A DNA stretch of 64,000 nucleotides from an uncultured Bacilli bacterium (GTDB taxonomy: Bacteria; Bacillota_I; Bacilli_A; RF39; UBA660). The position numbers and the translations under genes were made by a program. Each line of letters begins with the position of its first letter. The stretch's first letter is position 1. The DNA lies in contig CAKOPK010000006.1 in NCBI GenBank assembly GCA_934099115.1, positions 1 through 64,000 of the forward strand. The letters run 5' to 3'. Under the pieces are notes generated by a model. It saw nothing but the letters and a program-made list of their open reading frames with translations. It searched no databases and was not told where the DNA came from. Positions 1-8,539 of the stretch are shown in pieces.

Positions 1-69
1 AGCATAGGAAAACCCAATAACAATTAATATAAATAATACTGTACTTCCTATTATCAAATTCTTCTTCAT
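1..69 (-). CDS. Partial gene, N-terminus of a membrane-anchored protein (runs off left edge)
   Basis: Only the first 23 codons are visible, starting at the ATG at 69 and leaving the window at base 1. They encode two lysines followed by a hydrophobic stretch, as in a signal peptide or N-terminal anchor. The product cannot be named. Its ribosome binding site is not next to it: the group II intron (78-1971) lies 8 bases upstream, and the purine run AAAGGA stands on the far side of the intron at 1972-1977. The joined exons would place AAAGGA eight bases before this ATG, which is the main reason to believe the start. Confidence 0.6.
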   Translation of the reverse strand, partial: MKKNLIIGSTVLFILIVIGFSYA

Positions 70-142
70 AACATTCTGTCGAGTAGACAACTCGACTAAC
101 CTCTCTTTCTTTCTAGTGAGAGGAAGTCTGTCGCCCCTCACA

Positions 143-175
143 GAACCGTACGTGCAGATTTCCCGCATACGGCTC
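143..175 (-). ncRNA. Group II intron domain V
   Basis: On the minus strand this 33-base stretch begins GAGCCGTATGCGGG and ends GTACGGTTC, the conserved catalytic domain V hairpin. The arms GAGCCGTA and TACGGTTC pair around a bulge and a short loop. It lies 17 bases after the maturase stop codon. The short inverted repeat GTCGAG/CTCGAC at 78-96 is a candidate for domain VI or its basal stem. Confidence 0.85.
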
Positions 176-191
176 TTCATATAGTCATTTG

Positions 192-1451
192 TTACCAAAT
201 ATTTACATATATCTTTGGAACTGGAACTTCTAAATATTCCCATACTCTGAGAAAATCCAAATATTTTATTTTATTCTTTTGACTTCGCTTTCTCAAAGTA
301 TAAAACCAGGTATATTTCAAATATTTGTAGTATTTCCATAAGCTTTTATAATTTCCGCTTATCCCATAATAAGCGTAATGCCCGATTATTTTTCTTCTTA
401 TACATAGGCCTATTTCTAATAGTGGTCTATGCATGTTATCATATAACCATTTCTTTGCAATTTCAAACTTTTGCTTTAGCTTATTCTTGTTGGTCTTGAT
501 ATTAGGTCTATATTTTCTTGGAATTGTGGTTCCATTTGAGAATGTAAAACCCAAAAATGAAAATTCTTCTTTTGTGCCTTTGAAGCGACCAAAAGGGAGT
601 ATCCTTGTTTTATCTTCTGCTAGCTCAAGTTTAAACTTTCGCATTCTCTCAATTAACAGATTATAAAATCTTCTTGCTTCATTTTCATATTGAAACATTA
701 CTACAAAGTCATCAGCATATCTTATTAGATAAGCTTCACCTTTAAATTGCTTCTTAATTGCATTGAACCAAGTATCTAGTACATAATGTAAATATACATT
801 TGCAAGTACTGGTGATATTAATCCGCCTTGTGGCGTTCCTTTATCACTATCTTGATACTTGTAGTCTTCCAAAACGCCTGCTTTCAAGAACCTTTCAATA
901 TATCTTAGAAAGTTCTTATCAGCTATTTCATGCTCTAAGAACATCATAAGTATATCGTGGTCTATGTTATCAAAGAAAGCTTTGATGTCTGCATCAAGAA
1001 TGTAGTTTACTTTCTTTGTCATTAATAGCCAGTTTATTTGACTTATAACTTGGTGACAATTCCTATTTGGCCTGAAACCGTACGAACAATTTAGAAATAT
1101 ATTCTCATATATTTCATTCAGTATATCAGCCATTGCTCCTTGCACTAGCTTGTCTTCATAACAGGGTATCCCCAATCCCCTTAGCTTTCCATTGGCTTTG
1201 GGAATGTATGTTTTCCTTACTGGCTTTGGTCTGTACGAAAAGTTCTTCATTCTTGTTAATAGCGATGTAATGTTATTTTCCAAGTCTTTAGAATACTCTT
1301 CCTTAGTTATACCGTCTATTCCACTTGCTTTGCCTTCCTGTTGTTTATCGTGTTGTTTTAGTAGTGTCTCTTTATTTACATAGTGCATTATCGTTTGAAG
1401 CTTGTATCCTTGTTGTAATTGGTATTTTATATCTTTTCGTTTTGTTTCCAT
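192..1451 (-). CDS. ltrA: Group II intron reverse transcriptase/maturase (LtrA type)
   Basis: This 419-residue protein helps its host intron splice and copies it into DNA targets. RT motifs are clear: DADIKAFFDN near residue 153, GTPQGGLISP near 205 and the catalytic YADD at 245-248. The region from about 320 to the end matches the group II maturase (X/GIIM) domain. There is no C-terminal HNH endonuclease, so target use would rely on a host nick, on single-stranded DNA or on replication forks. The start has a strong GAGGAGG seven bases upstream (about 1459-1465). The frame is intact, so the intron may be active. Confidence 0.92.
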   Translation of the reverse strand: METKRKDIKYQLQQGYKLQTIMHYVNKETLLKQHDKQQEGKASGIDGITKEEYSKDLENNITSLLTRMKNFSYRPKPVRKTYIPKANGKLRGLGIPCYEDKLVQGAMADILNEIYENIFLNCSYGFRPNRNCHQVISQINWLLMTKKVNYILDADIKAFFDNIDHDILMMFLEHEIADKNFLRYIERFLKAGVLEDYKYQDSDKGTPQGGLISPVLANVYLHYVLDTWFNAIKKQFKGEAYLIRYADDFVVMFQYENEARRFYNLLIERMRKFKLELAEDKTRILPFGRFKGTKEEFSFLGFTFSNGTTIPRKYRPNIKTNKNKLKQKFEIAKKWLYDNMHRPLLEIGLCIRRKIIGHYAYYGISGNYKSLWKYYKYLKYTWFYTLRKRSQKNKIKYLDFLRVWEYLEVPVPKIYVNIW

Positions 1452-1966
1452 GTTTTATACCTCCTCTAGTGATTACATGTGTCCCTAAAGAAACAACTAT
1501 ATGCTAGTCCCTTTGCTCCACGGTCATTACTCGCTTCATTGCTACTATGAACTAGTCCGACTACTCATAAATCGTTTATCTAACTTAGATTACAAATCCT
1601 CGCTTCGATATACTTCTCACATCGATATATTAAACCTCTGATATTAAAGAACTTATGAGTTCTCCCAGGTATGCCTAACATAACACTGATATACTCGCCA
1701 TGCTCTAAAGACCCCGGTGGCACTTTCACAATATCTCGCATTAACGATATTGCCATTATTGTCTGCTGTGTAAGGAAGCACATCGACTACCACTATTTAT
1801 CTTTGACGAGGCTGAATTGCTTCACGATTTCTCATTATGGCTCGTATTCTTGCTTGCCTACGCTTAAACCTAATCTCACGACTTCGGCTCCAAGGCTAGC
1901 TAATGGCTCTTTGCTAAAGATTACCATACCGGATTTCCACCGGTTATATGTTAAACACCGAACTGG
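1452..1966 (-). ncRNA. 5' ribozyme part of the group II intron (domains I-III)
   Basis: About 515 bases between the intron 5' end and the maturase start hold no credible gene. Short open frames here on both strands have no ribosome binding site and lie in structured RNA. By position this is domain I, with the exon-binding loops, plus domains II-III and the start of domain IV. I did not fold it. Confidence 0.7.
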
Positions 1967-2179
1967 CGCACTCCTTTACTTTTCTAGATTATAATACATA
2001 TATAATATATTTTCATTATGTTCGACAAAACTTGTCAAAACTTATATATACATAAATAGGCTCTAACATATATAAAAAATAAATATCATATACTTATCTA
2101 TGTTATATTTCTACTATACAATATTATTTAGTTTTTTTCAAGAATTTTGTTACTATTTGCGTACTTATTTTTAATCACT

Positions 2180-2211
2180 TAAAAATCACACTTTTATAAT
2201 TGTGTGATTTT
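2180..2211 (-). terminator. Terminator after the DUF4143 ATPase gene
   Basis: AAAATCACAC pairs with GTGTGATTTT around a ten-base loop and runs into a T stretch on the minus strand. It touches the stop codon at 2213. Confidence 0.7.
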
Positions 2212-2212
2212 C

Positions 2213-3454
2213 TTATAATTCTAAACTATTCTTCTTTAATAAAAATTCTCTTATACCTATAATCAAGATACCATCTTCATTATGCCATAAATTTATATCT
2301 TCTCTTACTACAATAATCTTTTTAAAATTATCTCCTACAGAATTTAAAGGTCGTGACTCTTGATAATTTTTTTCTGGAGTATCTATATTTAATGCTGATT
2401 GTATATAATATCTATTACTAGCCATATTACATACAAAATCTATTTCATAATAAGTTCTTCCCTCATTATTTCTTAATTCTACTACTCCAACATCAACACT
2501 ATAACCTCTAATTAATAATTCATTATAAATGATATTTTCCATAATATGATTTTCTTCTTGTTGTCTAAAATTTAATCTAACATTTCTTAAACCTAAATCA
2601 GTAAAATAATACTTAAAAGGAGTTCTAATATACTTTCTACCTTTAACATCATATCTCTCAGCCTTATTAATTAAAAAAGCATTTTCTAAATATTCTATAT
2701 AAGCTGTAATAGTATTTAAAGCAATATGTTTACCATTAAATGAAATATATGTTTTATAAATATTCATAGGGTTTGTTAAAGAACCAATAGAAGAAGCTAA
2801 TATATTTACTATTGCATCTAATACATCTTTTCTTTTAATATCATTTCTTTCAATAATATCTTTTAAATAAGTATTCTCAAATAAATTTAATAAATATTCT
2901 CTTTTTTGTTTTTCATTATTTTGAAGTACTACTGGTGGTAATCCTCCATATAAAACATACTCTTTCCAAGCCATATCTAAAGAAATATCTTTTATTTCTA
3001 CAAATTCTTTAAAAGATAAAGGATATATTCTTATCTCAGTACTTCTACCTCTAAATTCTGTTACAATATCACTAGATAAAAATTTTGAATTTGACCCAGT
3101 TACATATACATCTAAATTAGGTTTCTTCAAAAAACTATTTAATACTTCTTCAAAATTTTTAACTAACTGAATTTCATCTAAAAGAATATAATACATCTCT
3201 GTATCTTTAATCTTATTCATAACATAGTTAAATAGTTCCATAGGGTCTCTATACTTACTATTTTCTATTAAATCTAAATCTAATTTTATAATATGATCCT
3301 CATTCACCCCATTAGTTATTAAATAATTCTTAAAAATTGGGTCTAATAAATAAGATTTCCCACATCTTCTAATTCCTGTAATAACTTTAATTAATTTATT
3401 TTCCTTAGCAGATATTAACTCATTTAAGTATTGTTCTCTTTTAATTTCTTTCAT
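2213..3454 (-). CDS. AAA-type ATPase with DUF4143 domain
   Basis: The protein is about 413 residues. The N-terminal half is a P-loop ATPase with Walker A GIRRCGKS near residue 27 and Walker B YILLDEIQ near residue 90. The C-terminal part is DUF4143, ending in an EIDFVC strand that resembles a PD-(D/E)XK nuclease fold. Family members are common orphan or genomic-island genes and have no firm function; roles in toxin-antitoxin-like or defence settings have been suggested. The ATG at 3454 is preferred over one at 3469 because AAAGGA lies five bases before it. It stands alone between a group II intron and a TnpB gene. Confidence 0.85.
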   Translation of the reverse strand: MKEIKREQYLNELISAKENKLIKVITGIRRCGKSYLLDPIFKNYLITNGVNEDHIIKLDLDLIENSKYRDPMELFNYVMNKIKDTEMYYILLDEIQLVKNFEEVLNSFLKKPNLDVYVTGSNSKFLSSDIVTEFRGRSTEIRIYPLSFKEFVEIKDISLDMAWKEYVLYGGLPPVVLQNNEKQKREYLLNLFENTYLKDIIERNDIKRKDVLDAIVNILASSIGSLTNPMNIYKTYISFNGKHIALNTITAYIEYLENAFLINKAERYDVKGRKYIRTPFKYYFTDLGLRNVRLNFRQQEENHIMENIIYNELLIRGYSVDVGVVELRNNEGRTYYEIDFVCNMASNRYYIQSALNIDTPEKNYQESRPLNSVGDNFKKIIVVREDINLWHNEDGILIIGIREFLLKKNSLEL

Positions 3455-3466
3455 AATATTCCTTTC

Positions 3467-3506
3467 CATTGAAATTTAGCGTCACTAGTGACAGTTAATT
3501 TCAATG
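3467..3506. repeat. Nested inverted repeats in front of the ATPase gene
   Basis: A perfect 10-bp inverted repeat (CATTGAAATT at 3467-3476, AATTTCAATG at 3497-3506) encloses a perfect 12-bp palindrome GTCACTAGTGAC (3481-3492). It lies just upstream of the ATPase ribosome binding site and next to the TnpB 3' structures. It may be the end of the IS element, or an operator or leader hairpin of the ATPase gene. Confidence 0.6.
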
Positions 3507-3509
3507 ACA

Positions 3510-3647
3510 TAGAACATAAGTTAAATTTCTAACGAAATTTAACGCTTATGATATCTCACGATATCATTTTTCTGCTTCACAGAAACCTAAGGCTCTCCAC
3601 AGACCAACTTCGGATGGTCGCCACCCTACTAATTTTTGCTTTTTATT
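3510..3647 (-). ncRNA. Candidate omega RNA / right end of the TnpB element
   Basis: Downstream of tnpB on the same strand are serial hairpins. Going away from the gene they are a GACC/GGTC arm pair, TCTG/CAGA, GATATC/GATATC (3550-3565) and a strong 10-bp stem GTTAAATTTC/GAAATTTAAC with a four-base loop (3520-3543). TnpB nucleases of the IS200/IS605 and IS607 families use a guide RNA made from this position, covering the right end and reading into flanking DNA. The exact 3' end, and so the guide, cannot be fixed from the sequence alone. Confidence 0.5.
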
Positions 3648-4790
3648 TTATATTAAATTTTCTTTTATATATTTTGTTAATCCTTCAAACATTATATTTA
3701 TACTAGCATTTATATCTCTATCATGAACACATTCGCAATTTTTACAAGTCCAACTTCTTACACTTAAATCCTTTACTTTTATTTCTTTATAATTACATCT
3801 ATTACATATTTGACTACTTGGATAATACTTATTTATTTCTATTACTTTCTTACCCAGCCATTCTGCTTTATATTTAAGTATTCGCAAGAACTCTCCCATT
3901 GGAACTTGGTTTAAATATTTTGCTACTTTATGTACTTGATACATTTTAGAAATATCTAATGACTCTACTGCGATAATATCATTATCTTTTAATATCCTAT
4001 TTGTAACAGTATGAATCATATGCTTTCTTGCATTTCTTATTTTTAAATATAATCTTTGAATTTTTAACTTCATTTTATTATAGTTTTTACTTCCAGGAAC
4101 ACATCTAGATAAACCTTTTTGTAATCCCTTTAATCTTTTCTCATTCATTTTTACTTCATTCTTTATTTTTTCTCCATCAGAAGTAACGATAAAATCTTTT
4201 ATACCTAAATCTAAGCCAACAACATTATTTAAATCAATTACTGGTTTAGTAAATGGTACTTCTACTAGAACACTTACATAATATTTACCTGCATCTTTTG
4301 CTACGGTTGCAGACTTAACCTCACCAGGTATAACTTTTAAATTTCTATAACCCTTAATTTTAACTTCTTTTAGTTTAGGTAATGTAATAAATTTATTATT
4401 TAAATCAATACGGATACTTTCGTAGTTAGTACCTTTATAAGTACTTCTAGTATTATTAGTTCTATAACTATCATGAACATTTTTCTTTTTAAATCTTGGA
4501 TATCCATAACCATTAAAAAATCTTACAAAAGCATCATCTAAATTAAATGTAGCTGTTTGTAATGCACATGAATCAGTTTCTTTTAACCATTCATATTCTT
4601 TTTTTAATACAGTTAATTCTTTTAATTGATCATATTTGTTTATTTTTGTTTTATTTAATTCATATTTATTTTTTCTCTCAGCTAGAAAAGTATTATATAT
4701 AAATCTTGTGCTGCCAAAAGTTTTCTCAATAAGTGTTCTTTGAGAATCAGTTGGATATAATCTAAATTTATATGCCTTATATGTATTCAT
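3648..4790 (-). CDS. tnpB: TnpB, RNA-guided nuclease of IS200/IS605-type elements
   Basis: The protein is about 380 residues, near the usual TnpB length. The RuvC-like site is complete: GLDLGIKDF (Asp near 194), AVESLD (Glu near 276) and DRDINASINI (Asp near 359). A zinc ribbon with CNRC and CKNC lies between the last two, and an N-terminal helix-turn-helix is present. TnpB cuts DNA guided by an RNA from the element's right end. No TnpA transposase is nearby, so movement would need one in trans. The ATG at 4790 follows a GGGGG run; an upstream TTG is less likely. Confidence 0.92.
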   Translation of the reverse strand: MNTYKAYKFRLYPTDSQRTLIEKTFGSTRFIYNTFLAERKNKYELNKTKINKYDQLKELTVLKKEYEWLKETDSCALQTATFNLDDAFVRFFNGYGYPRFKKKNVHDSYRTNNTRSTYKGTNYESIRIDLNNKFITLPKLKEVKIKGYRNLKVIPGEVKSATVAKDAGKYYVSVLVEVPFTKPVIDLNNVVGLDLGIKDFIVTSDGEKIKNEVKMNEKRLKGLQKGLSRCVPGSKNYNKMKLKIQRLYLKIRNARKHMIHTVTNRILKDNDIIAVESLDISKMYQVHKVAKYLNQVPMGEFLRILKYKAEWLGKKVIEINKYYPSSQICNRCNYKEIKVKDLSVRSWTCKNCECVHDRDINASINIMFEGLTKYIKENLI

Positions 4791-4816
4791 TTCCAATTAC
4801 CCCCTCGGATAATATA

Positions 4817-4845
4817 ATTATAACATATGTTCGTTAACACGTAAA
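4817..4845 (-). promoter_or_regulatory. Sigma-A-type promoter of tnpB
   Basis: On the minus strand TTTACG (4845-4840), a 17-base spacer and TATAAT (4822-4817) precede tnpB by about 27 bases. The hexamers are close to consensus. No experimental support. Confidence 0.6.
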
Positions 4846-4916
4846 TGATTTTTATGAACTTTTGCACCTACGTTGCTTTTTATTTGACATTCTAAGATTT
4901 TATATTATTTTGGTTT

Positions 4917-5331
4917 CAAAGACACGAAGATGATCTTTATGTCGTTGAAAGAATACATATTTTTGAATTTATTGCTAGATTAATTAGGCATATTCCTGAA
5001 CCACAATTTAAAACTATTCGTTATTATGGTTTTTATGCTTCTAGAAAACATAAACTATATAGTTCTTGTAAAATGTTAATAGACAAATTAAAGATACCTT
5101 TTTATAAATCTATGATTAAATGGAGAATGCTATTAATTACTTCTTTTAAAACTGATCCAATTATATATAATAATTGTAATACTACTATGGAATTTTTTAT
5201 GAATTTACTTAACAGAAAAGTCCAGACAAGATTGAATTTATTTGTCCGGTATACAAAACGAGAGAAAGGATTTCACGTAAGGTTGTAGAATTTCTAGATG
5301 AAGCAGATCAAATTTTTAAAAATATAATTTA
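4917..5331 (+). pseudogene. Remnant of a Y2 (IS91-like) transposase
   Basis: From about 4917 a frame reads EDDLYVVERIHIFEF, then IRHIPEPQFKTIRYYGFYAS, which matches the conserved block of the Y2 transposase family (PF04986) found in IS91-like elements. The N-terminal zinc ribbon and upstream part are missing. The frame breaks near 5220, and the last codons (EFLDEADQIFKNII) are in another phase before a stop at 5331. It is a truncated, frameshifted relic beside the TnpB element. A 71-residue open frame inside it (5073-5288) is part of the relic and not a gene of its own. Confidence 0.75.
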
Positions 5332-5410
5332 AAATATTTTTTGTGTGCAATAATTTAAAAATCATTGTACTTTTTTCTTTTTATATAAATATGAACTTTC
5401 CTATAAGATA

Positions 5411-5448
5411 AAAAACGTTAGTCAATTAATTCAACTTCTAACGTTTTT
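5411..5448 (-). terminator. Terminator of the tgt operon
   Basis: AACGTTAG pairs with CTAACGTT, followed by a run of six T on the minus strand. It overlaps the last codons and stop of the small membrane protein gene. Confidence 0.8.
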
Positions 5449-5720
5449 AAATCAATATAAGATTTATCACTATAATACTTTTTATTTAGAGGATTAGTTA
5501 ATTTATCTTTTATATATTCTTTATTATATAAATCACTCAAATAAACAACATCAGAACAATTACTTTCATTAAAACACTTTTTAGCTTCATATAAAAATTC
5601 TTTTTTTACAACTTCTTCTAATTGTTCATTATGTTTATCATATATCTTATACATAGTAGGAACTATAATCATTCCTATAATAACAATAAATGTTAACATT
5701 ATAACTTTTCTATTTCCCAT
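5418..5720 (-). CDS. Small single-pass membrane protein, unknown function
   Basis: This 100-residue protein has an N-terminal membrane segment (about residues 7-25) and a soluble tail with two cysteines spaced as CFNESNC. The topology resembles a small prepilin-like or anchored protein, but no prepilin motif or family is recognisable. Its start overlaps the end of tgt by 11 bases, so it is probably translated by coupling in the tgt transcript. A terminator overlaps its stop. Confidence 0.65.
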   Translation of the reverse strand: MGNRKVIMLTFIVIIGMIIVPTMYKIYDKHNEQLEEVVKKEFLYEAKKCFNESNCSDVVYLSDLYNKEYIKDKLTNPLNKKYYSDKSYIDLKTLEVELID

Positions 5721-6822
5721 AATAATCCCTTATAAACTCTTTTCTTAATTCTAACAAAGTATCATTCTTTATAGCTTCCCTTATATCTTCCATTAACTTT
5801 GTTAAATAACGAATATTATGAATAGATAATAATCTAGCTCCAAAAGTCTCATTCGCTGTTATTAAGTGTCTTATATAAGCTTTAGTATAATGTTTACAAG
5901 CATAACAATCACAAACTTCACTAATAGGACTAAAATCAGTTTTATATTTTGCATTCTTTAAATTAATCTTCCCATATTTTGTTAGAGCATGTCCATGTCT
6001 TGCTAGACGAGTTGGCGAAACACAATCAAATATATCAATACCCCTAATTGTATTTTCAATTAAATCAATAGGGTCTCCTACTCCCATCAAATATCGAATT
6101 TTATCTTCTGGCAAATATTTAGTTGCAAACCCAACCATTCTATACATAGTAGGTTTATCTTCTCCTACACTAGTTCCTCCAATAGAATAGCCATCAAAAT
6201 CCATTTTCACTAATTCTTCTGCACAATGCTTTCTTAAATCTTCATAATCTCCACCTTGTACAATACCAAACAACATTTGATTTTGATTTTGATGAACATC
6301 TTTTCCTCTTTTAGCCCATCTAAGTGTTCTCTCTACACTATTCTTACAATACTGATAAGTAGCAGGATATCCAATACATTCATCAAAACTCATAGCAATA
6401 TCACTATCTAATTTATTTTGTATATAAATAGATTTTTCTGGAGTTAATAATAAATTGTCTCCATTTAAATGATTCTTAAAATGAACTCCTTCTTCTGTAA
6501 TATCTTTAGGTCTAGCTAAAGAAAAAACTTGAAACCCTCCACTATCTGTTAATATAGGTTGATCCCAATTCATAAATTTATGTAAACCACCCGCTAAAGC
6601 TACAATATCTTCTCCGGGTCTAAGCCATAAATGATAAGTATTCGCTAAAATAATACCCGCATGAACATCTTTTAATTCTTCAGGACTTAAAGTTTTAACT
6701 GTCGCTTGTGTTCCAACAGGCATAAACATTGGCGTTTCATACTTTACTCCATTATATATAAAAGAACCCAATCTAGCCCCAGTATTTTTCTCTTTTTTCT
6801 CTAATTTATATGTAAACTTCAC
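5710..6822 (-). CDS. tgt: tRNA-guanine (queuine) transglycosylase
   Basis: Tgt exchanges G34 of GUN anticodons for preQ1 on the way to queuosine. The protein is about 370 residues. It shows TDSGGFQVFSLA, the nucleophile block FDCVSPTR and the zinc site CDCYAC...H near the C-terminus. The GTG at 6822 is chosen over one at 6831 because AGGTG lies six bases before it, whereas the upstream GTG would overlap that site. No queA lies next to it. It is co-transcribed with the small membrane protein downstream. No preQ1 riboswitch is visible in the short leader. Confidence 0.95.
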   Translation of the reverse strand: MKFTYKLEKKEKNTGARLGSFIYNGVKYETPMFMPVGTQATVKTLSPEELKDVHAGIILANTYHLWLRPGEDIVALAGGLHKFMNWDQPILTDSGGFQVFSLARPKDITEEGVHFKNHLNGDNLLLTPEKSIYIQNKLDSDIAMSFDECIGYPATYQYCKNSVERTLRWAKRGKDVHQNQNQMLFGIVQGGDYEDLRKHCAEELVKMDFDGYSIGGTSVGEDKPTMYRMVGFATKYLPEDKIRYLMGVGDPIDLIENTIRGIDIFDCVSPTRLARHGHALTKYGKINLKNAKYKTDFSPISEVCDCYACKHYTKAYIRHLITANETFGARLLSIHNIRYLTKLMEDIREAIKNDTLLELRKEFIRDYYGK

Positions 6823-6866
6823 TATAATCACCTAAATAATTATATCTTTTTTCTAATAAAATAGCA

Positions 6867-6898
6867 ATAAAAATAGCACTTCTTAAAAAGTACTATTT
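6867..6898 (-). terminator. Terminator after tRNA-Ser
   Basis: AATAGTACTT and AAGTGCTATT pair on the minus strand and are followed by TTTATT. It separates the tRNA from tgt. Confidence 0.65.
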
Positions 6899-6910
6899 AA
6901 AATTCTAAAA

Positions 6911-7003
6911 TGGCGGAGCAGAGAGGATTTGAACCTCCGCGCCAGCATTCGCCGACCTAGATCCTTAGCAGGGACCCCTCTTCAGCCTCTTGAGTACTGC
7001 TCC
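6911..7003 (-). tRNA. tRNA-Ser (GCT)
   Basis: A 93-base class II tRNA including encoded CCA. The acceptor GGAGCAG pairs with CTGCTCC, the anticodon loop has GCU, a long variable arm is present, and the T-arm is GGTTCAAATCC. It decodes AGC and AGU serine codons. Confidence 0.95.
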
Positions 7004-7058
7004 ATAAGTACTCTTAAATTTTACAATAAAAATACATGTAAGTCAAGCTAAAATCGAG

Positions 7059-7088
7059 GTATAGAACCTAAAATTTTGACTTATACTA
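7059..7088 (+). promoter_or_regulatory. Candidate sigma-G promoter of the ger operon
   Basis: GTATA (7059-7063), an 18-base spacer and TATACTA (7082-7088) fit the forespore sigma-G pattern GHATR-N17/18-CATNNTA with one mismatch. It lies 18 bases before the gerA start. A sigma-A alternative with TTGACT has no room for a -10 before the gene. Ger operons are sigma-G genes in B. subtilis. Confidence 0.5.
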
Positions 7089-7105
7089 TATTTAGGTGGT
7101 AAATC

Positions 7106-8539
7106 ATGGAAAATAAAATAATTAAAAGAATTCAAAAAGAATTTAAAGAAACTCCCGATTTAATTATTAAAAAAGTAAAATTATCTTTATTTGATACTAT
7201 CTTTATTGTCTATTTAGAAACCGTAAGTTCTAGTGATAAAGTAAATGATTATATTCTAAAAAATCTAACTAATATTAGTAGTAATAAATCTAAAAAAATA
7301 GTAAACACTGACAGTATTTTACCAGGTCCAAACACTAAAAAAATCCATGATTTTGATGAAATAGAATTCTATATCACGAGTGGTTTTACAATTATTATTC
7401 GTAATGAAGATATTTTAGCCATTGAAACAAAAGCAGATATCAACCGTGCCGTCAGTAATTCTGATAGTGAAGCAGCCATAAATGGTCCTAAAGATGCTTT
7501 TACAGAAAACTATCAAATTAATTTAGGTTTAATTAAAAGAAGATTAAAATCTAGTACTTTAAAAACCAAAGAATACATTGTTGGAAGAAAAACAAATACC
7601 AGTGTAGGTGTCTTATACTTTGATGATATCGCCGATACTGATTTATTAAATCTAGTAACTGAAAGAATAGAAAAAATAGATATCGATGGTATTATTGATT
7701 CTAGTAATATTGGTCAATTATTAATTGATGAACAAAAAATTCATTTTCCAACTTATATCTTAACCGAAAGACCAGATAATGTTGCCAAAGCTTTATTAGA
7801 TGGCAAAATAGTAATTATGGTAGATACATCTCCCTTTGCAATTATACTCCCTGCTTTCTTTATTGATTTTATCAATCCAGGAGTAGACACTTATAATAAA
7901 AGTAAAAACGTTAATTTCTTAAAAATCATCCGTCTAGCTTGCTTCTTTCTATCTATGATTGTTCCCGCTATTTACATTGCCCTAATTAATTATAATCAAG
8001 AAACAATACCTACTAATCTATTAGTAAACTTTAGTGTTCAAAGAGACGGTGTCCCCTTTCCTGCTTTTGTTGAAGCTTTAGGTATGTTATTCATTTGTGA
8101 AATGTTAAGAGAAAGTGATTTAAGATTTCCCAATACCTATGGAAGTGCTATATCCATATTAGGAGCACTAGTCTTAGGAGATGCTGCTGTATCCGCCGGT
8201 ATTGTAAGTCCCATCATGATTATTGTTATATCTCTAACCTTTATGGCTAGTCTAATCTTTACCGAAGCAGAAATAGTAAATGCCCTAAGACATTTAAGAT
8301 TTCTCTTTATCATTCTAGCATCTTTCTATGGTATCTTAGGTATAGTTTTTGGAACAATTTATTTTCTAATCAAAATGAACAATATTTATTCTTTTGGTAA
8401 TCCCTATTTTTATCCTTTTGTTCCCTTTGATAAACCATATTTCTTTAAAACAGTATTAAAAGGTTCCTTAAAAAAAGAAACCAAAAGAAGTAATTTACTA
8501 GCTAGTAAAAATAAAACAAAACAAGGAGAAAATATATGA
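7106..8539 (+). CDS. gerA: Germinant receptor subunit A (GerA family)
   Basis: This 477-residue protein matches GerA/GerKA subunits in length and layout. A soluble N-terminal half (about 1-270) contains the family blocks SGFTIIIRNEDILAIE and NLGLIKRRLKSSTLK, and a membrane half (about 275-445) has several hydrophobic segments. In the spore inner membrane it forms the nutrient receptor with the C and B subunits. AGGTGG precedes the ATG. The next gene overlaps its stop by four bases. The ligand cannot be predicted. Confidence 0.93.
   Translation: MENKIIKRIQKEFKETPDLIIKKVKLSLFDTIFIVYLETVSSSDKVNDYILKNLTNISSNKSKKIVNTDSILPGPNTKKIHDFDEIEFYITSGFTIIIRNEDILAIETKADINRAVSNSDSEAAINGPKDAFTENYQINLGLIKRRLKSSTLKTKEYIVGRKTNTSVGVLYFDDIADTDLLNLVTERIEKIDIDGIIDSSNIGQLLIDEQKIHFPTYILTERPDNVAKALLDGKIVIMVDTSPFAIILPAFFIDFINPGVDTYNKSKNVNFLKIIRLACFFLSMIVPAIYIALINYNQETIPTNLLVNFSVQRDGVPFPAFVEALGMLFICEMLRESDLRFPNTYGSAISILGALVLGDAAVSAGIVSPIMIIVISLTFMASLIFTEAEIVNALRHLRFLFIILASFYGILGIVFGTIYFLIKMNNIYSFGNPYFYPFVPFDKPYFFKTVLKGSLKKETKRSNLLASKNKTKQGENI

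Larger units (their letters stand above)
78..1971 (-). mobile_element. Complete group II intron encoding a maturase
   Basis: The element reads on the minus strand from a GTGCG 5' end (1971-1967) to a 3' end ...CTCGAC (83-78), which matches the AY rule. It contains a maturase ORF (192-1451), about 520 bases of RNA-domain sequence before it, and a domain V hairpin after it. No second copy or terminal repeats are visible, as expected for retrohoming. Both boundaries are read from consensus ends and could be off by a few bases. The 5' exon ends in a Shine-Dalgarno-like AAAGGA and the 3' exon begins just before a start codon, so the intron sits in a 5' untranslated leader. Confidence 0.85.

Noticed and set aside
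433..1507. Plus-strand open frames across the maturase gene
   Set aside because: They are antisense shadows of a well-supported gene with catalytic motifs.
1580..1994. Open frames of 67 and 107 codons inside the intron
   Set aside because: They lie in the ribozyme domain I region, overlap each other on opposite strands and lack ribosome binding sites.
2021..2040. TTGACA at 2038-2033 (minus) as -35 of the left-edge gene
   Set aside because: The nearby TATAAT (1993-1988) is 39 bases away, much too far; no good -10 lies at 16-18 bases, so I do not call a promoter.
6823..6910. preQ1 riboswitch before tgt
   Set aside because: The leader after the tRNA terminator is too short and has no preQ1 aptamer-like stem and A-rich tail.
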